Shown: piece by piece, positions 37,641 through 47,741 of the stretch
How positions within the stretch are numbered: the stretch's first letter is position 1
Layout of the letters: every line of letters starts with the position of its first letter
Translations under genes and position numbers: made by a program
The notes under the pieces: model-generated
Seen by the model: the letters and a program-made list of their open reading frames with translations, nothing else
The model's database searches: none
Told to the model about the DNA's origin: nothing
NCBI RefSeq assembly: GCF_002944405.1
Contig: NZ_CP024307.1
Location: 826,501-890,500, forward strand
Direction: 5' to 3'
Length of the DNA stretch: 64,000 nucleotides
Source: Sinorhizobium fredii
GTDB lineage: Bacteria; Pseudomonadota; Alphaproteobacteria; Rhizobiales; Rhizobiaceae

Positions 37641-40562
37641 ATGCAAAAGACCATGACAGAGACCGCTGAAAAGATCGACTACTCCTCGACGCTCTACCTG
37701 CCGCAGACCGAATTTCCGATGCGCGCCGGCCTCCCGCAGAAGGAGCCGGAATTCGTTGCCCGCTGGCAGAAGATGGAGCTCTACAAGAAGCTTCGCGCCT
37801 CCGCTGCCGGCCGCGACAAGTTCGTGCTGCATGACGGCCCGCCCTATGCGAACGGCAACATCCATATCGGCCATGCGCTCAACAAGATCCTCAAGGATGT
37901 CATCAACCGCTCGTTCCAGATGCGCGGCTTCGACGCCAATTACGTCCCGGGCTGGGACTGCCACGGCCTGCCGATCGAATGGAAAATCGAGGAGAAATAT
38001 CGCGAGAAGGGCCGCAACAAGGACGACGTCCCGGTCAACGAGTTCCGCAAGGAATGCCGTGATTTCGCCAGCGGCTGGATCCAGGTGCAGACCGAGGAAT
38101 TCAAGCGCCTCGGCATCGAAGGCGACTTCGACAATCCCTACACGACGATGAACTTCCATGCAGAAGCGCGTATCGCCGGCGAATTGATGAAAATCGCACG
38201 GGCCGGCCAGCTCTATCGCGGCTCGAAGCCGGTGATGTGGTCGGTTGTCGAACGCACCGCGCTCGCCGAGGCCGAAGTCGAATATGCCGACGTCGAAAGC
38301 GACATGATCTGGGTGAAGTTCCCGGTGACAGAGGGCCCGGATGTGCTTGCCGGCGCCTTTGTCGTCATCTGGACGACGACGCCCTGGACGATTCCCGGCA
38401 ACCGGGCGGTCGCCTATTCGTCGCGCTATGCCTATGGCCTCTATGAAGTCGCGACGGCCGAAAACGACTACGGTCCGCAGCCGGGCGAAAAGCTGATCTT
38501 CGCCAAGCGCCTCGCGGAGGAATCGGCCGCCAAGGCGAAGGTCACCTTCCGCTTCATCCGCGACATCGAAGCCGAGGAGCTTGCGGCAGTCACCTGCTTG
38601 CACCCGCTGCACGGCCTCGGCGGTGGATACGCCTTCAAGGTGCCGCTGCTCGACGGCGAACACGTCACCGACGATGCCGGCACCGGCTTCGTCCACACCG
38701 CGCCCGGGCACGGCCGCGAGGACTTTGATGCCTGGATGGACGGCGCCCGGTCACTCGAAGCGCGCGGCATCTCCTCTGCGATCCCCTTCACCGTCGACGA
38801 TGCCGGTTATTTCACCGCCGATGCGCCTGGCTTCGGTCCGGACGCCGAAGGCGGCGCCGGTCGCGTCATCGACGACAAGGGCAAGAAGGGCGACGCCAAC
38901 GATCGCGTCATCAAGGCGCTCATCGCCCGCCATGCGCTCTTTGCCCGCGGACGCCTGAAGCATTCCTATCCGCATTCCTGGCGGTCGAAGAAGCCGGTCA
39001 TCTTCCGCAACACGCCGCAATGGTTCGTCTATATGGACAAGGACTTCGGCGACGGCACGACGCTGCGCTCGCGGGCGCTCAACGCCATCGACGAAACCCG
39101 TTTCGTCCCGGGCGCCGGCCAGAACCGCCTGCGCGCCATGATCGAGCAGCGCCCGGACTGGGTTCTGTCGCGCCAGCGCGCCTGGGGCGTGCCGATCGCG
39201 GTCTTCGCCGATGAGCAGGGTGAAATCCTCGTCGACGACGCCGTCAATGCGCGGATCCTCGAGGCTTTTGAGAAGGAAGGGGCCGATGCCTGGTTCGCTG
39301 AGGGAGCGAAGGAACGCTTCCTCGGAAACGACCACGACCATGCCCGCTGGAACCAGGTTATGGACATCCTCGACGTGTGGTTCGATTCCGGCTCGACCCA
39401 CATCTTCACGCTCGAAGACCGTACAGATCTGAAATGGCCGGCCGATGTCTATCTCGAGGGTTCCGACCAGCACCGCGGCTGGTTCCACTCCTCGCTGCTG
39501 GAAAGCTGCGCGACCCGCGGCCGCGCGCCCTACAACGCCGTTGTCACCCATGGCTTCACCATGGACGAGAAGGGCGAGAAGATGTCGAAGTCGAAGGGCA
39601 ACACGGTCACGCCGCAGGAAGTGATGAAGGATGCCGGCGCCGACATCCTGCGCCTGTGGGTGATGACCACCGACTACTGGGAAGACCAGCGCCTCGGCAA
39701 GACGATCATCCAGACGAACATCGATGCCTACCGCAAGCTCAGGAACACCGTCCGCTGGATGCTCGGCACGCTCGCCCACGACAAGGGCGAAGTGATCGCG
39801 CTTGCCGAGATGCCGGAGCTCGAGCAGCTGATGCTGCATCGCCTTGCCGAACTCGACCGGCTGGTGCGCGAAGGCTACGACGCCTTCGACTTCAAGCGGA
39901 TCGCCCGCGCGCTGATCGATTTCTCGAATGTCGAACTTTCGGCCTTCTATTTCGATATCCGCAAGGACGCGCTCTACTGCGATGCGCCTTCGTCGCTCCG
40001 CCGCCGCGCCGCGCTGCACGTCATCCGCACGCTGTTCGATTGCCTGGTGACCTGGCTCGCGCCGATGCTGCCCTTCACCGCCGAGGAAGCCTGGCTTTCC
40101 CGTAACCCGGAAGCCCTCTCGGTGCATCTCGAGCAATTCCCGCCTGTGCCGGCGGAATGGCGCAACGATGCGCTGGCCGAGAAATGGCGGAAGATCCGCG
40201 AAGTGCGCAAGGTCGTCACCGGCGCGCTCGAGATCGAGCGCAAGGACAAGCGCATCGGCTCCTCCCTGGAAGCCGCTCCGCTCGTCCACGTCGCCGATCC
40301 GGATCTGAAGGCCGCCCTCGAAGGCCAGGATTTTGCCGAGATCTGCATCACCTCGGCGATCGGGATCGACGACGCCGAGGGGCCGGAAGGCGCGTTTACC
40401 TTGCCGGAAGTGGCGAAGGTCAGCGTCGTGCCGAGGCTGGCCGAAGGCCGCAAATGCGCTCGCTCCTGGCGGATCACCACGGATGTCGGCTCCGATCCGC
40501 TCTATCCGGAAGTGTCGGCCCGCGACGCCGCCGCACTGAGGGAACTTGGCTTCAAAGCGTGA
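37641..40562 (+). CDS. ileS: Isoleucine-tRNA ligase
   Basis: IleRS charges tRNA-Ile and edits misactivated valine. The 973-residue protein has the class I HIGH motif ([13 protein letters not shown]), the CP1 editing domain ([25 protein letters not shown]), KMSKS ([10 protein letters not shown]) and an anticodon-binding region, without the C-terminal zinc domain. The ATG at 37641 is preceded by GGAAAAG; an ATG at 37653 is equally possible. The 259-bp leader shows no T-box structure. Confidence 0.97.
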   Translation: MQKTMTETAEKIDYSSTLYLPQTEFPMRAGLPQKEPEFVARWQKMELYKKLRASAAGRDKFVLHDGPPYANGNIHIGHALNKILKDVINRSFQMRGFDANYVPGWDCHGLPIEWKIEEKYREKGRNKDDVPVNEFRKECRDFASGWIQVQTEEFKRLGIEGDFDNPYTTMNFHAEARIAGELMKIARAGQLYRGSKPVMWSVVERTALAEAEVEYADVESDMIWVKFPVTEGPDVLAGAFVVIWTTTPWTIPGNRAVAYSSRYAYGLYEVATAENDYGPQPGEKLIFAKRLAEESAAKAKVTFRFIRDIEAEELAAVTCLHPLHGLGGGYAFKVPLLDGEHVTDDAGTGFVHTAPGHGREDFDAWMDGARSLEARGISSAIPFTVDDAGYFTADAPGFGPDAEGGAGRVIDDKGKKGDANDRVIKALIARHALFARGRLKHSYPHSWRSKKPVIFRNTPQWFVYMDKDFGDGTTLRSRALNAIDETRFVPGAGQNRLRAMIEQRPDWVLSRQRAWGVPIAVFADEQGEILVDDAVNARILEAFEKEGADAWFAEGAKERFLGNDHDHARWNQVMDILDVWFDSGSTHIFTLEDRTDLKWPADVYLEGSDQHRGWFHSSLLESCATRGRAPYNAVVTHGFTMDEKGEKMSKSKGNTVTPQEVMKDAGADILRLWVMTTDYWEDQRLGKTIIQTNIDAYRKLRNTVRWMLGTLAHDKGEVIALAEMPELEQLMLHRLAELDRLVREGYDAFDFKRIARALIDFSNVELSAFYFDIRKDALYCDAPSSLRRRAALHVIRTLFDCLVTWLAPMLPFTAEEAWLSRNPEALSVHLEQFPPVPAEWRNDALAEKWRKIREVRKVVTGALEIERKDKRIGSSLEAAPLVHVADPDLKAALEGQDFAEICITSAIGIDDAEGPEGAFTLPEVAKVSVVPRLAEGRKCARSWRITTDVGSDPLYPEVSARDAAALRELGFKA

Positions 40563-40694
40563 TGGAACGTCCCGGGTGAATTGCGCTTGGCGCATTCATC
40601 CGGTACAACCTGCCCGAAATTTGGCGGATTTTTCCGCCATGGGGGCGTTTAATGGCCGCGGCGGGCGCGGTGCGGCGGGGCTTAAGGGAACTTT

Positions 40695-41315
40695 ATGGAA
40701 ATGACGCGAGCGTTGCGGGTGTCTGCGAGCATTGCTGCTGTCGTGGCGGGGAGCCTGGCGCTTTCCGGCTGCATCGGCGGCCCGACCTACGGCACGGACA
40801 AGACGGCCGGCGAACAGCTCGTCGACGATCTCGGCAGCGCCATCAGCCTGGCGCCGCCGAAAAAGGATCCGGTCAAGTACCAGCCGCGCGCCGGCCTTGT
40901 GTTGCCGCCGCAGGGAGAGCAGGCTTCGCTCATCCAGCCGCAGCAGTCGCTCGCAAGTCGCGAAACCAATCCCGAGTGGGTCGAGTCCCCCGAGGAGGTG
41001 CGCGAGCGCCTGCGCGAAGAGGCCGACGCCAACAAGAACAATCCGAACTACGTCTCGCCGCTTGCCAAGGCAAGCGCCAACGGCCGCCGTCTTTCTGCCA
41101 AGGAGCAGCAGGCGGCCTATCGCGAGGCCCGCAAGATCGAGATGGGCGCCTATTCCGACAAGCGCCGTTTCCTGAGCGACCCGCCGCTCGAGTATCGCCG
41201 GCTGCCCGAGGCCTCGGAAACGGATCTCGGCGAGCCGGAGAAGGACAAGGAGCGCCGGCGCAAGAAGGCGGCGCAAGTCGCCAACAGTGGCAGCAAGTGG
41301 TACTGGCCGTTCTAA
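40695..41315 (+). CDS. Rhizobial outer-membrane lipoprotein, unknown function
   Basis: This 206-residue protein has a lipoprotein signal with lipobox LSGC (Cys26 would be lipidated). The mature part is highly polar, with SLASRETNPEW, EVRERLREEADANKN and a Lys/Arg-rich stretch, and ends SKWYWPF. The residues after the Cys do not suggest inner-membrane retention, so an outer-membrane location is likely. It has no named domain that I recognise but is conserved in rhizobia next to ileS. The ATG follows AAGGGAA. It may be cotranscribed with the next gene, 3 bp away. Confidence 0.8.
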   Translation: MEMTRALRVSASIAAVVAGSLALSGCIGGPTYGTDKTAGEQLVDDLGSAISLAPPKKDPVKYQPRAGLVLPPQGEQASLIQPQQSLASRETNPEWVESPEEVRERLREEADANKNNPNYVSPLAKASANGRRLSAKEQQAAYREARKIEMGAYSDKRRFLSDPPLEYRRLPEASETDLGEPEKDKERRRKKAAQVANSGSKWYWPF

Positions 41316-41318
41316 GCC

Positions 41319-41798
41319 ATGGCCATCAGCATTCGCGATGCGGTCCCGGCCGATGCGGCAACGATCCTGCGCTTCATCACCGACCTCGCCATCTATGAGA
41401 AGGCCGAGGACGAGGTCGAGGCGACTGTCGAACTTCTGACGGATTCGCTCTTCGGGACCGGCTCGGTCAGCCGGGCGATCATCTGCGAGGTCGATGGCGC
41501 GCCGGCCGGCTTCGCCATTTGGTTCTACAACTATTCGACCTGGCAGGCGCGCAAGGGTCTCTATCTTGAAGATCTGTATGTTACGCCCGAGCACCGCGGC
41601 TCGGGAGCGGGCAAGATGCTGCTCAAGCACCTGGCCCGTATCGCGCTTGCCGAGGGCTGCGGCCGCTTCGAGTGGAGCGTTCTCGATTGGAACGAGCCGG
41701 CGATCCGTGTCTACGAGGCGATCGGCGCCGAGCCGCTCTCGGAGTGGACGCGCTACCGGCTGACGGGCAAGGAGCTTGAGGCGCTCGCCTCCAGCTGA
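41319..41798 (+). CDS. GNAT acetyltransferase, diamine acetyltransferase-like
   Basis: This 159-residue GNAT enzyme has the acetyl-CoA loop in VTPEHRGSGAGKMLLKHLA, and it resembles spermidine/spermine (SSAT) or thialysine acetyltransferases (EKAEDEVEAT near the N-terminus, FYNYSTWQARKGLYLEDLYV, FEWSVLDWNEPAIRVYE). It should acetylate a polyamine or a small amine. The gene starts 3 bp after the lipoprotein stop codon, and converges on tadA with a 9-bp gap. Confidence 0.88.
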   Translation: MAISIRDAVPADAATILRFITDLAIYEKAEDEVEATVELLTDSLFGTGSVSRAIICEVDGAPAGFAIWFYNYSTWQARKGLYLEDLYVTPEHRGSGAGKMLLKHLARIALAEGCGRFEWSVLDWNEPAIRVYEAIGAEPLSEWTRYRLTGKELEALASS

Positions 41799-41807
41799 CT
41801 GTTGCTA

Positions 41808-42257
41808 TCATCGCCGGGCGGCGAAAAAACCGCGAAGCAGCTCGGCCGCCTCGCGTTCGCCGAGGCCGGAATAGACGTCCGGCACATGATGGCAGGTCGG
41901 CGAGCCATAGAACCTGACGCCACTTTCGACGGCGCCGCCCTTCGGGTCCTCGGCGCCGTAGTAGAGGCGGCGTATGCGGGCAAACGAGATTGCCGCCGCG
42001 CACATGGTGCAGGGTTCGAGCGTCACATAGAGATCGGCGCCGGAGAGCCGCTCGTCGCCGACGGCGGCCGCCGCCTGGCGGATCGCCTCGATCTCGGCAT
42101 GGGCCGTAATGTCCCGCAATTCGCGCGTGCGGTTCCCGGCCGCAGCGACGACTTCGCCGTCGAGCACGACGACGGCGCCGATCGGCACTTCGCCGCGCGC
42201 CGCCGCCTTCCGGGCTTCGTCTAGCGCCGCATCCATGTAGCGCGTCGTTTCCGCCAT
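41808..42257 (-). CDS. tadA: tRNA-specific adenosine deaminase TadA
   Basis: TadA changes A34 to inosine in the anticodon of tRNA-Arg(ACG). The 149-residue protein has the zinc deaminase motif HAE (53-55, with Glu55 as the proton shuttle) and PCTMC (82-86). The ATG at 42257 is chosen; a GTG one codon upstream is also in frame. It is divergent from the pseudouridine synthase gene, across 72 bp. Confidence 0.94.
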   Translation of the reverse strand: MAETTRYMDAALDEARKAAARGEVPIGAVVVLDGEVVAAAGNRTRELRDITAHAEIEAIRQAAAAVGDERLSGADLYVTLEPCTMCAAAISFARIRRLYYGAEDPKGGAVESGVRFYGSPTCHHVPDVYSGLGEREAAELLRGFFAARR

Positions 42258-42329
42258 CACTTGCTCATAATTTCTCTTAACCCGTGGCCTTCGACCTGAT
42301 AGGACAGCCGCAAAAGGCAGGCAACAGAA

Positions 42330-44171
42330 ATGACATCCAAAGACAAGTCCACCGGGCCCGGCAAGGGAAAAGGTCGGAAAGGCAATTTTCCTTCAGGCGA
42401 GAAGAAGGCCAACGCGGCACGGCCCGGCAAGGGCGCGGCGCCGGGAGCCGACGTCGGCGCCGACGAGCCGCAACGCATCTCGAAGATCCTGTCGCGCGCC
42501 GGCGTCGCCTCGCGCCGCGACGTCGAGCGGATGATCATGGAAGGGCGCGTCAAGCTTAACGGTGTCGTGCTCGAAACCCCGGTTGTCAATGCGACGCTTG
42601 CCGACAGGATCGAGGTCGACGGCCATCCGATCCGCGGCATCGAGCGGACGCGCCTGTGGCTCTATCACAAGCCGGCCGGCCTGGTAACGACCAACGCCGA
42701 CCCTGAAGGCCGTCCCACCGTCTTCGACAACTTGCCGGACGAGTTGCCGCGGGTGCTGTCGATCGGCCGCCTCGACATCAATACAGAGGGCCTGCTGCTC
42801 CTCACCAACGACGGCGGGCTGGCGCGCGCGCTCGAATTGCCGGCCACCGGCTGGCTGCGGCGGTACCGCGTCCGCGCCTATGGCGACATCGATCAGCAGG
42901 AACTCGATCGTCTGAAGGATGGCATCGCCGTCGACGGCGTCCTCTATGGTGCGATCGAGGCGACGCTCGACAGGGTCCAGGGTTCCAACGTCTGGATCAC
43001 CATGGGCCTGCGCGAAGGCAAGAATCGCGAGATCAAGAACGTGCTTGGGGCGCTCGGCCTCGACGTGAACCGCCTGATCCGCATTTCCTATGGCCCGTTC
43101 CAACTCGGCGAACTGCCCGAGGGGCACGTCCAGGAAATCCGCGGCCGCACGCTCAGGGATCAGCTCGGTCCGCGCCTGATCGCGGAATCGAAGGCGAATT
43201 TCGACGCGCCGCTCTACAATGATCAGCCCGCCGCAGAGGAGAGGGAGGTCCACAGCGAGGACCTTCCTGAAAAGGGCAAGCCGCAACGCGGCGCCTGGCG
43301 TGAAAAGCCCGAGGACAAGCGCGAACGGGCGCTTGCTCGCCTTGATACCCAGCGTGACGACGGCCGCTCCCGCGATCGCCGCGATCGTCCCCGCGAAAAA
43401 TTCGAGGATCGCCCGGCCCGGGCGCCGGCGAAACGCAGCCGCACGGCGAATGTCTGGATGGCCCCGGGTGCCCGCCCAGTCGCCGAAAAGAAGCCGAAGG
43501 CGGCCGAGGACGATGCTTCGCCGAAACCCGCCCGTCGCGAGCGCCCGGAGGGTGCGCCGAAGACCAAGCGTTACGGCCGCACGAAGGATGGCGCGGCCAC
43601 GAAGACTTCGGCAAAGTTCGATCCCGACCGCAAGGCAAGTGCCGGCAAGGGTGCTGCTCGGCCGGACCGCGCCCCGCGTCCGCCGGTCAAACGCGCCGAT
43701 GAGGATGGCGACTGGATCAGCGCCAGCGAACCGGTCCGCCGCAAAGACGATGCCCGCGACGGCGGTTTCGAGCGGCGCCGGCCCTTCGATCCCAACGAGC
43801 GGAAATCGCGGGATCACGGCGATCGCCCGCCGCGTCGCGAGAGCAGCGAGCGCCCTCGTGGCGAGCGTCCGGCACGGACCGCCGGCGACAAACGCGCATT
43901 TTCGGAGAAGCCGCGGACAAGCCGCCGCAAGGACGATGTCCGCGAGGGCCGCGAAGGCGGAGATCGCCCCTTCGGCGACAATCCTCGTGGAAAGCCTGCC
44001 AGCGGCAAGCCGGTGGGAGGGAAGTCCTTCGGTCAGCGTTCCGGTGGTCCGCGTGGCGGCAAGCCTGGCGGCGGCAAGCCCGGTGGCGGCAGACCGGGTG
44101 GAGGCAAGCCTGCCGGCAGCAAGCCCGGCGGTCGTACGGGCGGCGGCAGGCCGCGCGGCAAGGGGAAGTAA
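42330..44171 (+). CDS. RluB/RsuA-type pseudouridine synthase with long basic tail
   Basis: This 613-residue protein has a short basic lead (1-45), an S4 RNA-binding domain (about 47-105, RISKILSRAGVASRRDVERM), and a pseudouridine synthase domain (about 108-290) with catalytic Asp149 in GRLDINTEGLLLLTNDG, most like RluB (23S rRNA U2605). From about 300 on, a 310-residue tail is rich in Arg, Lys, Asp, Pro and Gly, ending in repeated GGKPGGG/GGRPGGG units. The usual family length is about 250-290 residues. The tail is surely disordered and probably binds RNA. Confidence 0.93.
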   Translation: MTSKDKSTGPGKGKGRKGNFPSGEKKANAARPGKGAAPGADVGADEPQRISKILSRAGVASRRDVERMIMEGRVKLNGVVLETPVVNATLADRIEVDGHPIRGIERTRLWLYHKPAGLVTTNADPEGRPTVFDNLPDELPRVLSIGRLDINTEGLLLLTNDGGLARALELPATGWLRRYRVRAYGDIDQQELDRLKDGIAVDGVLYGAIEATLDRVQGSNVWITMGLREGKNREIKNVLGALGLDVNRLIRISYGPFQLGELPEGHVQEIRGRTLRDQLGPRLIAESKANFDAPLYNDQPAAEEREVHSEDLPEKGKPQRGAWREKPEDKRERALARLDTQRDDGRSRDRRDRPREKFEDRPARAPAKRSRTANVWMAPGARPVAEKKPKAAEDDASPKPARRERPEGAPKTKRYGRTKDGAATKTSAKFDPDRKASAGKGAARPDRAPRPPVKRADEDGDWISASEPVRRKDDARDGGFERRRPFDPNERKSRDHGDRPPRRESSERPRGERPARTAGDKRAFSEKPRTSRRKDDVREGREGGDRPFGDNPRGKPASGKPVGGKSFGQRSGGPRGGKPGGGKPGGGRPGGGKPAGSKPGGRTGGGRPRGKGK

Positions 44172-44177
44172 CCGGCC

Positions 44178-44738
44178 GTGCGCGTCGTCGGCGGAGAGTT
44201 TCGGGGCCGCACGCTCGCGAGCCCCAAGTCCAACGACATCCGGCCGACCACCGACCGGACGCGCGAGAGCCTGTTCAACATTCTCGGCCACAGCTATCCC
44301 GAGGCGCTTGACGGCACCCGGGTCCTCGATCTTTTTGCCGGCACGGGTGCAGTCGGACTCGAGGCCCTGTCGCGAGGCTGCCGCCAGGCGCTCTTCGTCG
44401 AACAGGGGGTCGAGGGCCGCGGGCTCATCCGCGTCAATATCGAAACGCTCGGCTTGCAAGGCCGCGCCAAGATCTTTCGCCGCGATGCGGTCGATCTCGG
44501 CTCGGTCGGCACGATGGAGCCCTTTCATCTCGTCTTCGCCGATCCGCCCTATGGAAAAGGTCTCGGAGAACGTGCGCTGGAGTCGGCCGTGGCCGGCGGA
44601 TGGCTCGTCCCCGGCGCTCTCGTGGTGCTGGAAGAGCGGAGCGACGTGCGGCCGCGTTTGTCCGCAGCCTTCGAGCAGCTCGACGATCGCGCCTTCGGCG
44701 ATACGCGAATGCATTTCTACCGATTTCTAGGCGCCTGA
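44178..44738 (+). CDS. rsmD: 16S rRNA (guanine966-N2)-methyltransferase RsmD
   Basis: RsmD methylates G966 of 16S rRNA. The 186-residue protein has the family lead MRVVGGEFRGRTL, RPTTDRTRESLFNIL, SAM motif LDLFAGTGAVGLEALSRG and catalytic FADPPYGKG. The GTG at 44178 follows AGGGGAAG, which overlaps the end of the pseudouridine synthase gene 6 bp upstream, so the two rRNA modification genes form an operon. Confidence 0.95.
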   Translation: MRVVGGEFRGRTLASPKSNDIRPTTDRTRESLFNILGHSYPEALDGTRVLDLFAGTGAVGLEALSRGCRQALFVEQGVEGRGLIRVNIETLGLQGRAKIFRRDAVDLGSVGTMEPFHLVFADPPYGKGLGERALESAVAGGWLVPGALVVLEERSDVRPRLSAAFEQLDDRAFGDTRMHFYRFLGA

Positions 44739-44820
44739 TCTAAGTTGGGCGGGCGGTGAGACCCGCCTGATCCCGCCCTTTGGCACCGCTGTAGCGGCGC
44801 AGACGGAACGGAGAGCATCG

Positions 44821-45705
44821 ATGGAGCAGCACGTATCTGCGCAGCGCAACAGGCCCGACGGCAGGGACGAGCCGACGATCGCGCTTGCGCTTGGCGGGGG
44901 CGGTGCCCGCGGCTTTGCTCATATCCATGTCATCGCGGCGCTGGACGAGATGAGGATCCGGCCTACGGCGATCGCCGGCTCGTCGATCGGCGCGATCATG
45001 GGCGCGGGCATGGCGGCCGGCATGACCGGCAAGGAGATCCGGGACTACACGTTTGCGACCGTCGGCAATCGCGGCGAAATTCTGAACCGGCTGTGGCAGC
45101 TTCGGCCGAGCAGCCTGTCGGAAGCCGTGTCGAGCGGCTTCCGCCTCGGACAATTCAACATTGAACGGGTGCTGAAAGCCTTTCTGCCGGAGGCGATCCC
45201 GCCACACTTTTCCGACCTGCTGATACCGCTGAAAGTCACCGCGACCGATTACTACGGGCAAACCGAGCGCGTCTGTGAACAGGGAGACCTGCACAAAGCG
45301 ATCGCCGCCTCCTGCGCCCTGCCGGCGATCTTCACGCCGGTGAAGATTGAGGGCCGCGTGATGATCGATGGCGGCATGTACAATCCGGTTCCCTTCGACC
45401 ACTTGCGTGACCTCGCCGACATCGTCATCGCCGTCGATGTCGTCGGCGGTCCCGATGGGGACGGCAAGACGATTCCGAGCCGCATCGACACCCTGTTCGG
45501 CGCGAGCCAGTTGATGATGCAGTCGATCATCGCCATGAAGATGAAGGCCGGCGCCCCCGACATTCTGCTCCGCCCGGATGTCGGCCGCTTCCGTGCCCTG
45601 GATTTCCTGCGTGCCCGCGAGGTGCTCGCGGCGACGGCTGCCACGAAGGAGCATTTGAAGCGGGCGCTCTCCGAGCGGATCGAGCAATGGCAAGCGAATC
45701 GCTGA
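44821..45705 (+). CDS. Patatin-like phospholipase (RssA type)
   Basis: This 294-residue lipid acyl hydrolase has the patatin catalytic dyad: oxyanion loop GGGGARG (25-31), Ser55 in GSSIG and Asp183 in DGGMYNP. It has no signal peptide, so it acts in the cytoplasm, probably on membrane phospholipids or lysophospholipids. It stands alone between rsmD and the convergent Kef-type antiporter. Confidence 0.9.
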   Translation: MEQHVSAQRNRPDGRDEPTIALALGGGGARGFAHIHVIAALDEMRIRPTAIAGSSIGAIMGAGMAAGMTGKEIRDYTFATVGNRGEILNRLWQLRPSSLSEAVSSGFRLGQFNIERVLKAFLPEAIPPHFSDLLIPLKVTATDYYGQTERVCEQGDLHKAIAASCALPAIFTPVKIEGRVMIDGGMYNPVPFDHLRDLADIVIAVDVVGGPDGDGKTIPSRIDTLFGASQLMMQSIIAMKMKAGAPDILLRPDVGRFRALDFLRAREVLAATAATKEHLKRALSERIEQWQANR

Positions 45706-45732
45706 ATTCCGCCCGCCCCACCGCGTTCCGGT

Positions 45733-47589
45733 TCAGTCGGCACCGGCCAGCGTTTCGCCGGCTCGTCCATTCTCTGCCGCCGGAAGCTGGGGCAGGATCC
45801 GCTCCTCGGTCTCCGCCGTGTGGTTGACGTCCCGCTTCGGCTTGACCAGCGGTTCCGGACGCACCGGCTCTGAATGCAGCATGTGGCGGCCTGCCGTGAT
45901 GCCCTCGGCCTCCTGCAGCACCAACCGCGCCTCGTCGCGGCGGCGGATGTCGTCCATGATGGCGATCGCCTCCTCGCCGTTGACGCCGAGCGCCTCGATC
46001 GTCTTGCGGCCGAACAGCAGCCCGGACTCGAAAGTCTCGCGCAACTCGTATTCGACGCCCTGGGCGCGCAGTTCCAGCGTATGCAGGCGATCGTAGGAAC
46101 GCGCGAAGATCCGGGCGTTCGGGTATTCCGCCTGCACGAGGCTGATGATCCTGTCGGTGATCTCCTTCTTCTGGGTACAGACCGCGACGATCTTCGCCTT
46201 CTCGATGCCGGCCGCCCGCAGAACGTCGAGGCGCGTACCGTCGCCGAAGTAGATGCGGAAGCCGAAGGTCGCAGCCTGGCGGACGCGTGCGGCGGAATGG
46301 TCGATAATCGTCACGTCGCGGCCGCCGGCCAGAAGGATCTGCGCGGCGATCTGCCCGAAGCGCGAAAAGCCGATCATCAGGACGTCGGCGCCGGCGCCTT
46401 CGAAATTCTCCTCCATCTCGTCTTCCAGATCATCCTGTTCGCGCAGCAGCCGCCTCGAAATGAGCGCCGCAACCGGCGTCAAGGCCATAGAAAGCGTGAC
46501 GATTGCGACGAGCAGGGAGGCGAGGCCTTGGGTGAAGACGCCGGCAACAGCGGCGGCCGTGAAGAGCACGAAGCCGAATTCGCCGCCCTGCGGCAGCAGC
46601 AGGCCGATGCGCACCGCATCATTGTGGTGAGAACCGGTCGCGCGGCAAAGGCCGTAGAGGACCAGGCTTTTCACCACCATCAGCAGCGGCACGGCGACAA
46701 GGATCAAGAGATAGTTCTCGGCGACGACGCCGAGTTGCAGCGACAGTCCGACCGCCATGAAGAACAGCGCCTGAAGGATACCGCGAAACGGCTCGATGTC
46801 GGCCTCGAGTTCATGGCGGTAGGAGGATTCCGCCAGCAGCACACCTGCAAGGAACGCGCCCATCGCCATCGAAAGGCCGGCCAATTGCATCATCGTCGCC
46901 GCTCCCATGACGACGAGCAGCGCGGCGGCGATCATCACGTCGCGGGCCCCTGTGCGGGCGATCACCTGGAACAGCGGATTGAGCAGATAGCGGCCAGCCG
47001 CATAGAGAGCGGCAATCGCGGCGATCGCAATTGCGAAGTCTTCGAACGGCGTTGTTGTCGCCTCCGGCGCGCGCGTCGCCATCAACGGGATCAAGGCGAG
47101 TAGCGGAACGATCGCCAGGTCCTGGAGCAGGAGGATGGAAAAGGCGCGCTGACCGTAGCGGGTGTTTGTATCGTTGTTCTCTTCGAGGATCTGCATGGCA
47201 AAGGCCGTCGACGAAAGCGCCAGGCCGAAGCCGGCAATGACGCTGCCGGCCCAAGGGAGCAGGCCGAAGAACTCGATGAGGAAAGACAGAACGAGGCCTG
47301 TCGCCACCACTTGTGCCGTGCCCAGGCCAAAAATGTCGCGCCGCATCTGCCACAGTCGCGACGGCTTCAACTCAAGGCCGATGATGAACAAGAGGAAGAC
47401 GACGCCGAGTTCCGATACGTGAAGAATCTCTTCGCCCTCGGTAATCGACTGGGCGACCGGGCCGATCACGATGCCTGCCGCGAGATAGCCGAGAATCGTG
47501 CCGAGCCCGAGACGCTTGAACAGCGGCGCAGCAACGACGGCGCCGGCGAGCAACATCAGCGCCTGAGTGTAGAGGATCGGTGTCTGCAT
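45733..47589 (-). CDS. Kef-type K+/H+ antiporter (CPA2) with TrkA-N domain
   Basis: This 618-residue membrane protein has an N-terminal CPA2 exchanger domain (about 1-380, 12-13 hydrophobic segments, with GYLAAGIVIGP, FIIGLELKP and FGLALSSTAFAMQIL) and a cytoplasmic Rossmann TrkA-N/RCK domain (DVLMIGFSRFGQIAAQIL, about 400-520). Similar KefB/KefC exchangers expel K+ for H+ and are gated by glutathione adducts; glutathione sensing here is plausible but not provable, and gshA is elsewhere in the window. No KefF/KefG partner is adjacent. Confidence 0.9.
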   Translation of the reverse strand: MQTPILYTQALMLLAGAVVAAPLFKRLGLGTILGYLAAGIVIGPVAQSITEGEEILHVSELGVVFLLFIIGLELKPSRLWQMRRDIFGLGTAQVVATGLVLSFLIEFFGLLPWAGSVIAGFGLALSSTAFAMQILEENNDTNTRYGQRAFSILLLQDLAIVPLLALIPLMATRAPEATTTPFEDFAIAIAAIAALYAAGRYLLNPLFQVIARTGARDVMIAAALLVVMGAATMMQLAGLSMAMGAFLAGVLLAESSYRHELEADIEPFRGILQALFFMAVGLSLQLGVVAENYLLILVAVPLLMVVKSLVLYGLCRATGSHHNDAVRIGLLLPQGGEFGFVLFTAAAVAGVFTQGLASLLVAIVTLSMALTPVAALISRRLLREQDDLEDEMEENFEGAGADVLMIGFSRFGQIAAQILLAGGRDVTIIDHSAARVRQAATFGFRIYFGDGTRLDVLRAAGIEKAKIVAVCTQKKEITDRIISLVQAEYPNARIFARSYDRLHTLELRAQGVEYELRETFESGLLFGRKTIEALGVNGEEAIAIMDDIRRRDEARLVLQEAEGITAGRHMLHSEPVRPEPLVKPKRDVNHTAETEERILPQLPAAENGRAGETLAGAD

Positions 47590-47741
47590 TGCGCGCGGCT
47601 TTCATCATGGAGGCTCTCGAACCTGCCCTTGGCGGGCGCGGCGAGGCGGAATGTCATACTATGCGGAGAGGGGAATCATCGTGATGCCCTTGATGCATGC
47701 TCCAGTGCACAATAAATGGGGCAGGAATGAAAGGCCTAATC

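Noticed and set aside
38751..40595. Open frame of about 610 codons opposite ileS
   Set aside because: Antisense shadow of ileS with no recognisable domain.
42393..44714. Open frame of about 770 codons on the minus strand
   Set aside because: It is the mirror of the pseudouridine synthase and rsmD genes; the low-complexity tail has few stop codons on either strand. No family sequence is seen.
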